Part shown: positions 1 to 11,900 of the stretch, piece by piece | Layout of the letters: the number at the start of each line of letters is the position of its first letter | How positions within the stretch are numbered: the first letter of the stretch is position 1 | Source of the DNA: Glandiceps talaboti | Lineage: Eukaryota; Hemichordata; Enteropneusta; Spengelidae | Assembly: GCF_964340395.1 (NCBI RefSeq) | Contig: NC_135555.1 | Span: forward strand, 2,115,001 to 2,179,000 | Direction of reading: 5' to 3' | DNA length: 64,000 nt | Notes under the pieces: generated by a model | The model's database searches: none | What the model saw: the letters and a program-made list of their open reading frames with translations, nothing else | What the model was told of the DNA's origin: nothing | Program-made: the position numbers and the translations under genes

Positions 1-580
<580 letters not shown>

Positions 581-2111
581 CTGTGCTAATTGCTGGAAAG
601 GCAATTGATCTCGCTCCAAGACCGTTCGCTGCAACGTCTAATACTCTTACAATCAACTCTTGCAAACATTCTGTGGCCGTAGATAAGTCATCTCCGTGGT
701 AAACAGCTGGACCAACAGCATGAATCACGTATTGACAGGGAAGGTCGCCACCTGAGGTGAAACATACTCCACCAGTGGGAAGTGGACCATGTTGCTGAAT
801 ATACTGTGTGGATTCTCGTTGAATTACAGGTCCACCACAACATGATATTGCTCTCGCTACTCCCCCATCATGACTGAGATAACCATTTGCGGCATTGACA
901 ATCACATCTGTGCGAACTCTTGTGATGTCATCACGAAAAATGGAAATCAGGATGCCGTTATGTGTTCTTTTCGACAATTGTAATTGTTCTAGACACTGTG
1001 AAAAATCCAGGTTCTCTTCAGGAATAGATACCATGGATGTCTCTAGTGAAGTTTGTTCTTGCATGATGGAATGGGATTTTGTTTTTTCTGATGCTGTTTC
1101 TCTTGCTACACTCTCGAAGGTGTCTGTCTTAGTAACGTTGTTGTATTCTGAGTCATTTTCGGAGGTGTTCGCTGTTACTTCCACATTTTTGGTGGGTATG
1201 TTATGTGTTATATTATGTCCTCGCTCTTGACCCACACACCGTTTTATGCGCATGTCCACGGCGGAAACTGTTGAAATTTTGGCGTGAGATTTCGACGTAA
1301 TCTTGACTTTTGACAGTGAATGTTTTCCAACAGTTTCTACTGTAGTTGGTAATTCGACTGTCTTAGCACCTTGTTTGTCAGGAGATAGGTTGTGGTGTCT
1401 CATTTCATGTTTAACTGACCAGGTTACCGATGATGAACTTTTATCTGCTAGAGTCGTCACTGCCTCATAATCTGAAGAAAACACTTTGTCAGAAGCAATC
1501 GATTTTCCCACACCCTTGCTTGAACTATGCGTATTTACTTCAGTTAGCTGTAAGCAGTCGGTCCGTCCAGCAAAGTGTGCGTATTTTGGTGTTTCTTCCT
1601 TCTTCAGATTCTCTTCTTGCATTATAGAATGTACCTCTCTGTCTTTTAAAGATGAACTTGTTACTGCTTGTGTTGTCATTATGGACGGGGTTGTGGTAGT
1701 ACGAGTGGAAGTCCTGTTTTTCTCTGGGATGAGATGAGTTTGTTGAATATTGCTTGTCGCTATTCGTTCGCTTGGTGTACCAATTAGTTGACGACGTGGT
1801 TGTTCTTTGAATGATGTGAAGTTTCCTGAACACGCTGTCTGCAGAGGCAAGGTAGCGTCAACTATCTGCAATCCTTGAGGTTTGAGACCCAGAAAATTGG
1901 CTCTCTTTGCTATGGAAGTTATTTTTTCCTCGGCTCTACATAATAGATCCAATGATCTTCCAGTCACTATACACTTTTGACCAAATTTGTTTTTCTGGCC
2001 AAAAGCAGTATGAACATCGGCTCCTTTTTCAATGATATCCTTCTCTTCTTCGATATGTGGACATAATACAACACACCAAGGGGCAACTTCTGCAGTGCAA
2101 TTTTGAAATAC
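581..2111 (-). CDS. PARP14-like gene, linker and macro-domain exon
   Basis: 1531-nt exon, open from 2111 (weak acceptor GACTAG) to a donor CACAG|GTAATT at 581. The start encodes a further KH-like piece ([20 protein letters not shown]). A low-complexity region rich in S, T, K and E follows, in which the motif HSIMQE occurs twice. The last 120 codons are a macro domain. Visible motifs are [35 protein letters not shown] and [12 protein letters not shown]. The NAAN, GGV and PAISTG motifs are those that bind ADP-ribose, so binding is likely intact. The macro fold should finish in an exon left of the window. Confidence 0.88.
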
Positions 2112-4289
2112 CTAGTCATGTGTATTTAAAGCAATAAAAATGGCATTATCAAACTCTGAAACTATTATTTGCAACCCACACATTACATTTAATAACGTCA
2201 TGATCACAGCTTAGTATGTTAAATATCTATAAGGCTAAAAAAAATTCTGGTCAGGACAGTTTGTCTAAAATGGTGCGACGACGCGATGGTTTTTTTTTTA
2301 ATTTTCAACAAAACTTCACTCAGTCTACTATATATCCTTTTATTTAGTACTCTAGAGCCAATGTGCATGTGGGGGGATGTCATTTCCTTATCCATGATTG
2401 GCTCTTCAGTTGTCTTCGCTGAAGTAGGAAGGGTTATATTTGAGTTTCCCCACGGATCTGAGACGGCATGGGCTGGACAAACACACACACAAAGACCGAC
2501 GTGGGGGTATTCAAGTACGGAAGCTTATTAATGAGGATACAGGAGTAGTTCTTTTAAAACCATGTCAGCACTTTTTTACCATGGAAGTATTTATTATTTC
2601 ATGGGAGTACGTTTTTACCATGGGAGTAGGCATTTTTTTAGTTTGACCATGTTTTTACTCCCATTGTAAAAAAAACTGCTCCCATGAAATAAAAACTACT
2701 CTCATCGTAAAAAAAAAACTACTCCTATGATAAAACTAAAAAAACAACTACTCCCATGGTTAAAAAACTACTCCCATGGTAAAACTAAAAAATTCTACTC
2801 CCATGGTAAAAACAACAACTCACATTGTTTTTTTTTTGTTTTTTTAAAAACTACTCCTGTGGTCCTCATTAAGCTCCCGTATTTAAAGGATGCGCATGGT
2901 GACCAGAAACAATTCTTCTTTTTTGGCCTAAACAAAATATTCTATATCTTTGTGACTAGTTTGTAAATTGTAATATCAACTTTTATTTTGACACTGTATA
3001 TAATGTGATTTTTATTGGATAAGACAATCTACTTAGTGTGATGAGGGTAGATGTTTTTTCAAGAAAAAGAACTATTATAAACATTTCTAATTATTTGAAG
3101 TCAGCCAAGGAAATTCCGAAATTTGCAAACAAATCTTGGGCTTATGAGGCTTTAAGGCTTTATGATGGAGAAATTTGAAAACCTTATGTATACCGTATAA
3201 AAGATAAACTTGTATGTGGCTGGTATTAAATATGGTAAATAGCTCATCAAATATTGGTCAAGCTCATATATATTGAGTTCAAACAATCTATTGCATGCTT
3301 TTCTGTAAGTTCTCCTAAAGTATGTGATGATGTTGCTTTAGCAGTGAAAAGTGGTGTACAGAGAATTACAAATGTAACACCATGGCTGTCTACACTATTT
3401 CCTCTGATAAGTTTATTGTTGATGCAACAAAACATTATTTCAATCCAGTGAAGGAAGGGGAGTGTGATGTTCAAATGTTAATGGACACGTTATATTTTCT
3501 TCTCATCAGGCCTAGTAAAGTATAGTAATATGTATATGTACAGTACCCTTGATCCTTGTATTGTTATTGTCGATGACGAATAGTCTGCATTGCTTCTTGA
3601 GGCATTGGTTATGTCAGTCACTTTCTTACGACGATGGGCAAACTCTTTTATCCTTAATTCAAATGCTTTCATCTGGTCAAGTGTCCCTCTCACAGACACT
3701 GTCGAAGAGAGAGTATTTTTCCATTTCTGATCAACACCTATGTTATCAAGCTTCTTCACCTCGTCAGTGGAAAGGCTCCGAAGGAGCCCATGGAATTCTG
3801 GAATTACTTCAGCTTTTACTTTACAGAGCGACTATTGAAGCAGATAAAGATAAAGAAGCAAAACTTGAATACTTAATATCGACATGCACCATCAATGAAA
3901 ATCATTAATTATGCAAATGACTGGATAAAATTAAAAACTTTATTGGCAAACAATATTAGGCGTAGAAATGTCACGATGGAGCTCTAATGGCTTTCAAACA
4001 GTCCGTATGGTATTGTATAAAAATTGACCGTAAGACGAGAACTCGCTCGTTTACACGGTACCAAATATATACAGTTAATGTTCATACTCCAATTGGCAAC
4101 TTAACTTAGTGTCCCATTGGTGTAGGTTGAGTTTATGGTGTTGAATGCAATACTAGTCTACACAGTACACAGTAGCCAGCAATCCAGGAGCAACAAGTAT
4201 TAGCAACCAAGTTTTGGTGTAGGTACAGTAGCACGTGTTTAGAGAGTATTCATAGTGTCACACAAACCCCAAAGTTGATCAGAAAGGTC

Positions 4290-4322
<33 letters not shown>

Positions 4323-4631
4323 TGTATGTATGTATGTATGTATATGTGTAATATGTAAATTTTACCTGAAAACACTTCACCGCTTTCAAACCTTCATGAG
4401 TTTCCTTGTCTGTGGTTTGCTCAACCAATGTATCCGCATCTGTGAATACAATCGAATGATTGAGTACTGTTATGTTTATTTGATGTTACCATTGCCTTTG
4501 TTATGTAGCCTAAACATGCGCAAGGTGTGTTTGATCTGTCTGTAGTTTGATCATTATTCACACCCTCCTGTTCTAAACGCTATATGTATACGCAGACACA
4601 AACACAGACACAGACACAGACACATACACAG

Positions 4632-4671
<40 letters not shown>

Positions 4672-4909
4672 ACGTACGTACGTACGTACGTACGTACACG
4701 TACAGCAGTGGTCAGCAATTCGAACATTCAATGCGCACAGTGTATTATTTATTTACCATTTTTATCTGCACAAGTCACCAATGCAAAGTCGAAATCCTTA
4801 TATATTTCGTATCGTCCTGACAGTGTCTTAGATAAGTAACTGCGTAGTTGTCCTTCACCCAGTCCCATAGGTATGTCATAGAGTAAGATAGTACGATCAT
4901 CCATGACTC
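581..4909 (-). CDS. PARP14-like RRM/KH/macro-domain protein, 5' part of gene (4 exons seen)
   Basis: Multi-exon gene running toward the left edge; exons at 4909-4757, 4439-4366, 3831-3547 and 2111-581. The open frame is continuous across the junctions (phases 1, 0, 0, then 1 at the last donor) and gives about 679 codons from the ATG at 4904. Domain order is an RRM-like fold at the very N-terminus, a KH-like segment, a Ser/Thr-rich linker of roughly 330 residues and one macro domain. RRM/KH repeats followed by macro domains are the layout of the PARP14/PARP10 family, which regulates ADP-ribosylation in innate immunity and stress. The C-terminus (WWE or ART domain, if any) is outside the window, so catalytic ART activity cannot be claimed. 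The exact start and a possible missed small exon in the 2112-3546 intron remain uncertain. Confidence 0.7.
2516..2881. mobile_element. MITE-like inverted-repeat element with CCATGG sub-repeats
   Basis: The left end TACGGAAGCTTATTAATGAG and the right end, read in reverse as TACGGGAGCTTAATGAGGAC, are inverted copies continuing through ACAGGAGTAGTT. Inside, a motif of about 20 bp (ACTACTCCCATGGTAAAAA and variants) is repeated, pointing one way in the left half and the other way in the right half. There is no coding capacity. It lies in the intron between the KH-like and macro exons. Target duplications are not obvious. Confidence 0.65.
3090..3522 (+). pseudogene. Frame-broken coding-like remnant, unidentified
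   Basis: Plus-strand sequence inside the PARP14-like intron that looks translated in pieces. [20 protein letters not shown] ends in a stop, a second stretch ([20 protein letters not shown]) follows, then in another frame an ATG at 3382 opens 46 codons ([20 protein letters not shown] onward). Stops and at least one frame change separate them. I do not recognise the family. It may be a decayed transposon or retroposed gene, or chance. Confidence 0.25.
3547..3831 (-). CDS. PARP14-like gene, KH-like exon
   Basis: 285-nt exon of 95 codons, phase 0 at both ends. The acceptor has an excellent pyrimidine tract ending in TTCAATAG. Key stretches are [20 protein letters not shown], then [18 protein letters not shown] and [15 protein letters not shown]. 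The pattern of a hydrophobic strand, a glycine turn (VRGT) and an amphipathic helix resembles the degenerate KH domains of PARP14. The donor AGG|GTACTG is weak, so the 3' boundary is the least certain part. Confidence 0.55.
4293..4343. repeat. (ATGT)n microsatellite
   Basis: About twelve tetranucleotide units, ending 22 bp from the donor of the 74-nt exon at 4366. Confidence 0.95.
4366..4439 (-). CDS. PARP14-like gene, short linking exon
   Basis: 74-nt exon flanked by TTCACAG and CAG|GTAAAA. It starts two bases into a codon, as the upstream exon requires, and ends in phase 0. It encodes [20 protein letters not shown] followed by KCFQ, which completes the RRM-like fold and leads into the next exon. 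It is too short to stand alone; support is the matching phase on both sides. Confidence 0.55.
4633..4702. repeat. (CA)n joined to (CGTA)n
   Basis: A CA tract of about 37 bp passes directly into about eight CGTA units. It lies in the intron between the RRM-like exon and the 74-nt exon. Confidence 0.95.
4757..4909 (-). CDS. PARP14-like gene, RRM-like first coding exon
   Basis: 153-nt exon between an acceptor (ATATTCAG) and a donor (G|GTAAAT). The frame holds an ATG at 4904 followed by [14 protein letters not shown], then [13 protein letters not shown] and [13 protein letters not shown]. This matches the beta1-helix1-beta3 pattern of PARP14-type RRMs. The two bases before GTC-ATG mean an upstream noncoding or very short exon is likely. 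The ATG is a reasonable start because the RRM begins at once. I did not find the upstream exon. Confidence 0.6.
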
Positions 4910-4929
4910 CTGAATATTAACCAAACCTA

Positions 4930-5162
4930 GTTAGTCAGTCAGTCAGTCAGTCAGTCAGTCGGTCGGTCGGTGGGTCGGTGGGTGGGTGGGTGGGTGGGTG
5001 GGTGATTGGTTTCGGTCTCGGACCACTACTGAGGTTGGGTGGATGAATGGTGGTTGGTTGGTTGGTTGGTTGGTTGGTTGGTTGGTTGGTTGGTTGGTTG
5101 GATGGTTGGTTGGATGGATGGATGGATGGATGGATGGATGGATGGATGGATGGATGGATGAA
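4930..5162. repeat. Graded tetranucleotide array AGTC > GGTC > GGTG > GGTT > GGAT
   Basis: Consecutive blocks of tetranucleotide repeats in which neighbouring blocks mostly differ by one base. A non-repetitive spacer of about 45 bp sits near 5003-5048. The array starts about 20 bp upstream of the RRM exon acceptor. Confidence 0.95.
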
Positions 5163-5501
5163 CGAATTAGATAAAACAAAATGATAGAAAAAGTGTTCAG
5201 ATCTGACTCTTGTCCTTTTTAAAGTAATGAAGTGTACGGGTGGGAGGTAACCTGATCAATACTACAGTGTTTTGTTATAAGGTACCTTTGCATACAATGA
5301 AAATTCGAAAAAAATAACACAATACTTATCTCAGACTATAGTAGCCTGAGTAATAATCCATGTCCTGGGTTATTTGAATTTTGATCTCAGTGGTTATCAT
5401 GGTTATTTCTGCCTCTCCTATCTATCACATGTCATTTCCTAGAGAACTCATCAGACATATTTTTTTTGTTGATAATTGCTAACTAATGATCACGACTTTT
5501 C

Positions 5502-5785
5502 CGTATTAACCAGTCGTTAGTAGAGACCCTAAAACACCTGTCGGTTTGTCGTATTAACCAGTCGTTAGTAGAGACCCTAAAACACCTGTCGGTTTGTCGT
5601 ATTAACCAATCGTTAGTAGAGACCCTAAAACACCTGTCGGTTTGTCGTATTAACCAGTCGTTAGTAGACACCCTAAAACACCTGTCGGTTTGTCGTATTA
5701 ACCAGTCGTTAGTAGAGACCCCAAAACACCTGTCGGTTTGTCGTATTAACCAGTCGTTAGGAGACACCCTATGACACTTGTCGAC
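5502..5785. repeat. 48-bp minisatellite, about 6 copies
   Basis: The unit begins CGTATTAACCAGTCGTTAGT and copies differ by a few substitutions. Because 48 is a multiple of three, the minus strand keeps an open frame of 16-residue repeats (TNDWLIRQTDRCFRVS). It lies upstream of the PARP14-like coding start, same strand. I treat it as noncoding. Confidence 0.9.
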
Positions 5786-8467
5786 TCGTGAAAAATGAAG
5801 ATATAAAATCTTGATCATGAAACTACATTGTATTGTCTATCTAACTTATATGGTATGTTTTACTTGATACATAAAACAACAAATATTGGTTGGCTGTCAA
5901 TATATTTCATGATTGATATGTAGTACGCTAAAAGGTATGTGACCTTTGACACGACACTGAGGTCTCGTTCTTTGCTGCCAAGTATTAGGCAATTTTTAAA
6001 GCGGCCTTGCTTATGTTGTAGTTTCAAATTTTTACTAGGGATATATGACTGCCATTAGTCAAAATTAATATCATGTGCTACATGTTAACACTGGACTAAG
6101 ATTCACAATAATCATCATGAAATAGGCAACAGTGAATTAGATATGCGATTTCAGTTTAACGCTGTATGAATCGTTGAGTTGGTCAAACTACATGTTCCGA
6201 CTCTAAATTGTGAAATGTTCACAAGAAATAATGGTATCAGTATATCATTTTTTAAGTGTACAGCAACATTTGAGGAATCTAATGTGAAGAGATCGAAATT
6301 CTAGAATTTTGAATCAACGACGATGATTATAGCGATACATGTAACAATACATTCTGTGATACTTGAACTTTAAACCAGGAAGCTGTTTTAGACCTGTGAC
6401 AACAAAAAATGTTCAGTCCGGCTGAGGTCTTAGACGGTTTCATCAAAAAACGTTTCTTATCACTATGTGTATTCGTGATATATGCACTTACCCGTCACAG
6501 ATTACTAGAGAGATCTAGAGACGTAGAAACTAAATGCTCGTTAAGTTACGTTAAGGCGGTTTTTGCTAAAAAGACAAATGGGGAAACCCCCTAACTGGCG
6601 CAGGCGCAGTGTCGGACCTACATTTCGGCGAATTGTGTTACCAAATCGAAAGTTAGCTCAGCTACTTTCCCAGTGTTGACACACTTTTACTTTCCTTTCA
6701 ATTATAACATGTACTTAGATAAACGTACCTCTAATCGCTAGCCGCATCTCCACGTTTACTGGTGAAGGCACGTTAGGTGCGGGTACCAATAACAACAAAC
6801 GTTGTTGGACATGTAACTTTGTTCAAAACATTATTTCTAAGTATAACGTCTTTCAAAAAATTCTGGGTGATAAAGGGAAATATGGGTGCCGGGTTGGGGC
6901 CGGGGTATGGTGGTTGCTTGCTAATTCCTCTTTGATAAATATCATTTCTACTTTAAGATGTAAAATATAAAATGAGAGTTCGCTGAGTCATGCAAAATTG
7001 TAAAACTTATTTGTCAGAACTAAGTTTTTCATAGCCCGATTAATTGCGAGGTCACAGTTGGCCGAGTCCGCTATGTGTAAACTATGCGATAACCCACCAC
7101 CCTATACATTTTTTTAACATTTAAAAGAAAAAGATAAGAAATTCTTTGTCTTCTTGACCTTCATGCATATATGTTTTTCCCCAGTGATATCTGTACATTT
7201 TTCATCAAACTCTCATCAGAAGATGTATTCTGGCCGATGTTTTGTGCGCCTTAGGGTCGAAGCAATATTTTTCAAAAAATGTATAAAAATGTAAATGTTT
7301 ACCACTCACAGCTAGCCAATTGTCAAGTCTAATAGTACTTTCAGTAAATGAAGTCACGTGACGTGATAGTAACAAACAGTGCCATCTATCATAGAAGTTT
7401 GTAGATACATGCAAAGTCATTTAGAATTAGTGATGTAATTACAGTTTATACATACTGTATAAAGTCATTTTCAACAACTTACAAATTTTCAATAGCCTGC
7501 TGTCTACTACTGGGCTGATCGGACATAGATTCAGCCACGTTGAGACGTGGACAGGCTAATTTTTCGACTGCTCTGCTTGGAAAATTTGCTATTGATAGCT
7601 AGGTTGATGCTACATGTAGGCTAATATGTGTAAAAGATACACCAAAATATTGTTCACAGAGAGCTCACAGCCAGAAACACACATCCAGAAACACAAATAC
7701 ACAGGCATATATCGACAAATTGAATGTACAAGCTCAAACTCGCGCACACGCAACCGGGCAGCTCCTCTGAAAACGTTATTTGCATACCGAGTAGGCTATT
7801 TGCATAATACAGTATTTTTATATTGTGAAATAACTACATTCTGTGGAAATTCTAACGGTAGCATTACTACGCATGCTTGAAGAGGACGGCAAAACACTGT
7901 AATGTGTAACACAAATCTCATTAATGAAATATTTACAAAAAATAATATACCCATAAACCTTTTATATTTATTAGCCATAAGATGCAAAAATTACGGTACA
8001 TACGTATAAATATTCCAAAACCAAGTTAGGAGTAAATATCGAGTGTACACTAGAAGTGTTACAGTTTTTGTTTAATAATACCCAATCAGTACGGTAAATT
8101 TAAGTTGTTTATATACATTTAGTATTGCAAAACACTATAATTCTAAAATTCAAAACATCCCAACGTATGTTCGTATTAAAATATCCATAAATATACTCAA
8201 AAAAGAGTTACTTGCTATTCCATGAAAGAATTTAAAAATTGTGGTCATTGTGTTAAACCCTCACTGATGGAAAGCTACTGCCTGCAGCAGCAATCAATCA
8301 ATTCATGTACGTGTACGAAACGTAACTACGTAAAATCTGTTCAAAACTACACTGACATTTTGCGATGTAATTTTCTTGGATTAATAAAAAAATGAATATC
8401 ACATTAAAAAAGAGCACCGTTTTCTGGAAATTGATTATATCTAAAAGTGCACATTGGTAATTAATGT
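5786..8467. other. Intergenic region between PARP14-like and MYLIP genes
   Basis: AT-rich unique sequence that should contain the promoter and any 5' untranslated exon of the PARP14-like gene and the MYLIP 3' UTR. One CACGTG palindrome lies at 7355-7360 inside GTCACGTGAC. No convincing coding exon was found on either strand. Confidence 0.5.
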
Positions 8468-8472
8468 TTATT
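8467..8472 (-). terminator. Possible AATAAA poly(A) signal overlapping the MYLIP stop
   Basis: The last codons read CAA-TAA-ACA, so the stop codon lies inside an AATAAA hexamer. If it were used, cleavage would leave almost no 3' UTR. More distal signals are likely, so this is only a noted candidate. Confidence 0.2.
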
Positions 8473-8975
8473 GCATATAAATAGTTTGCAACCATTTAAT
8501 TTCGGAACGACAGACGGGACATTCAGTGCACTGACTTGCACACTTTCGGCAGCAAACCATATGACCGCAAGGACAAAACGCAGTATTCATTTTCTTGTCC
8601 ATACAAATTTTACAGTTTAGCGATTCTTCCAAATTATGTAATTCTTTACGAATTTCTAAGCTGTTCGCTCTCCGTCTTGTGTCAACAGCAGGTGTGTAGT
8701 CGAAATCCGAATCTAACAAGTTGCCTTCTGATGAGCATTTGCGAACTGGTCTGCCCTCAACGACCGTGTCTGGAACACTTTCGTTTTCTACAGCCCTCAG
8801 GAGATTTCCTTCAGATAGACTTCTTCCTCTATGGGAAAATATATCTGCGCCACTGTCGTCTACAGTAGGACTGATATCAGTCGAGCTCTGTCGAAGACGC
8901 ATCCTACAAAGTTGCCGACGAGTGGGTTCATGGAAACCAGCTTTTATACTATCTGAAGTACGTCTTTTGCGATAC
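8468..8975 (-). CDS. MYLIP: MYLIP exon 8 (linker and C-terminal RING)
   Basis: 508 nt from acceptor TATAAACAG to the TAA at 8468. It starts with a basic stretch ([13 protein letters not shown]). Two near-identical Ser motifs follow, [10 protein letters not shown] and [11 protein letters not shown], then a short coiled segment. The RING (CKIC, CPCGH, CCRKC, CPVCR) is of the IAP/MYLIP type, followed by the hydrophobic tail [10 protein letters not shown] that usually mediates RING dimerisation. Confidence 0.95.
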
Positions 8976-11900
8976 CTGTTTATAGGTAAGGAGAGAGTAA
9001 TTGTTAATACCATCATGATATAGTTGACTGCCATTTTGATAATGGCCATACCTAACATAAAATATCACATTACTTCGATTTCTTTATTTTATTCTCTATC
9101 TAATCCAAAGATTTCCACGGGAATGCATACGTATGACAAACTTGCAAGTGTTGGTGCAGAGAACAATTCTGTGAATTAAGATTTCATTTCAAACAATTTT
9201 CAAGAAATTTCGCCCAGCACTAACAAATTAAGGCCGGACTGGGTGGTTAGTTGCCATTTGACAAAGGTTTGTCTACTTTTACGAAAAATATATCGAAAAA
9301 GTACAGCTTTCTTTGAAAAAGTTTACCCATTTCCTCCAAGTCGAAATTTCGAAAAGAGAACCCGCTTTGGTAACACATCCTTTGAAACATGCCAAGAGTA
9401 TTACCATGGGTTGATTTTAATACATGACTCTCACCTGCCATTACTGGGGGCATTTGATTCGCCATCACTACCCGACCTCATCCTCGTTCGTAGCATCTCT
9501 TCGTTGCGAGCCACTTCCAACTTTTGTTTTATCCTGTCAATAGCCTCTGTTCGTGTGCGAATCACATCAAAGTTATATTGCTTATTTGTTGACGATGAAC
9601 GTGGACGAAAGTAGGAAATGATACTTTCGAGCACATTGCCATGGTTACCTGTAGAGAGCGAAAGAGAGAAGTAAGTGACAATGCTTCGTGAACAGAGATA
9701 GGCTCTACTAGCAAATCTAGTTTCACGTAGATACCAGTATATTTACTTTACTCAGTGTGCCAATTGATTGGCAAAGTACACGATTTATTTCAGACCTAGG
9801 GATACATGTCATTCAGTTTTTCACATATTTCTTCGGATAATCATAAGTTACAGTTTCAATATACTAAATAACGTTTTATATTAGATCTATCTGTTAACTG
9901 ATTACTCAAGTCAAATATTGCCAACGATAATAAAAGTCAACATGTTTTCACTGAAAAACGAAACGAATCAACCATTCAATCGAAATCAAATTACACTATA
10001 ATTATATTAATATACTTTATCGTGTTAATTCTATGCATTATAGTACAATATAACATTACATTGTATTACATTACATCATATATTCCAACGTCTATTATTG
10101 CGTTACAGTCCATTGCATACTTACATTTATATTATACAGACATAATTACTATAGAACACGGCTTATTATGATGTAATGACAAATTGAAGGCGCTGCTCCC
10201 TGTATGTAGCGCAAGATGAAAGGAGCGCCCTCAACGGTGAATCTTTCATTCTACTGTAAGTACACTACTCTCACAATAATGTCATAAATTTAAATATTAG
10301 AGTGGGGCACTGTAAAGTATATCACATGGACCAACGGCATGACAATATAATATAAATATACTAGCACATTTCATGCATAGTATCTCTATTACATTGAGTG
10401 TATCTGAACCAATCGCCTGCATTGTTACATAAAGTGACTATAAAAAACATACCTGATTGTTTAACCCAATCACCAACAGTGTTACGTCTGTAGAATGTGT
10501 AGACTTCTGTAAAACATCTATAGATGGCACTAGCTGATGTTTTACTTTGCATTTGAAAGCATATCTTCTTTCTTGCCTTTCCATTCGGTGATGATGTTTC
10601 CCCGGTGATCAGAAGGAAGAAATGTCTTCCTTGAAAAGCAGCTTGTCGTATATTGTTAAAGCGGTAACTGCAATACAAAATATACACATTGATTAAACCA
10701 TTGCATTGTAACTGATATCCTGATTTGCCGTGCTAGCTAGCTAGCATAATGTTTTCTAAAAATAGAACACGAATCCTGCGACTACAAAAGTGGCAATATA
10801 CTCTATACTATAACACAATATCTTTATGTAGTATCTTTTCTTCAGATAAATGTTTCAGATACACAGGTAGGGGAATTATATTTGACGTTGCAACGTTAAC
10901 AAGGAAAACACAAGTGTCTAAGAAATAGTACAAGTGCAATAGTGCATAGATGAAATAGGAATGAAAACAATCTATTGGTAAAACTTGCAATTGACTGTAT
11001 ATTGTGTGAAGACCTAACTAATCGTTCTTTGAAATATCTTCTTGACAAGATTTCTTGCATATGAAATACACCTTTTAAGATATCCACTGCGAAGGGTTAT
11101 CATTTTCAGTCACAATTCTGAAGTCACCACTGGAGGCGCTTTACAACACGAACTTGCAATTGGAGAAATGAAGTGGATTACTGAGCATGTTCACCACAAT
11201 CACTATGTACACATATCATGCTTATACCACAAAATAATCAACGTTTACAATTTGCAAATTCCTTTTCCTTCAATAAATCTGGTTTACCTTGCAAGCACAA
11301 TTTTCCCATTCTTGTCAAAAATTTTGACTGCGTCCTCTTTTATGCCAATCTCGACTGGTTCCTTATCTTGGTCACATGACCAGGCAGAGTAGGTTTCCAT
11401 TCCGTACTTTTCCAGTTGATGCATTTCCAGAAGAAAGTTTATCTTGGCAGAATCTTCATCCATATCTATAGTAAACACAATATAAATTCAGTTTTAAAGG
11501 GTCTACTGTTTATCTTGTCCTTTTTTTAAGGTGTTTGCATGCACTTGTTTGAGTTTAAAAACCAGAATGCGTTTCACGAACATTTCGTCTGGCAAAAGAG
11601 CAATAGCAAAAGAAAAAAGAACAACAACAAATTATAATTTTACTGAGAAAGCTTTCACTATTTGTGCATGTCAATAAACTTTTATGAATCACATAAATTG
11701 TATAAACAGTATAATGTACAACATCGAGATAAATTCATTGGGGATAAGGGTTTATAGCTATATGTCATTTCTAGCCGGGGAGGGGGGGGGTGTAATTACA
11801 TGATGCCAAAATAGACTAATTGACGACAAATCGAATAGTGTTCATACCTCTTAGTCTGCTATGTTGGGTAGCTATCACGTGATCTAGATCTACAGTCCAT

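Noticed and set aside
2219-2488. Minus-strand open frame between the KH-like and macro exons
   Set aside because: Its acceptor gives the wrong phase for both neighbours, and in the required phase it hits a stop within a few codons.
9243-9614. Plus-strand frame of 123 codons over MYLIP exon 7
   Set aside because: Antisense shadow of the conserved MYLIP exon and its intron.
10729-10747. GCTAGCTAGCTAGC palindrome in a MYLIP intron
   Set aside because: Short simple-sequence palindrome with no associated structure or boundary.
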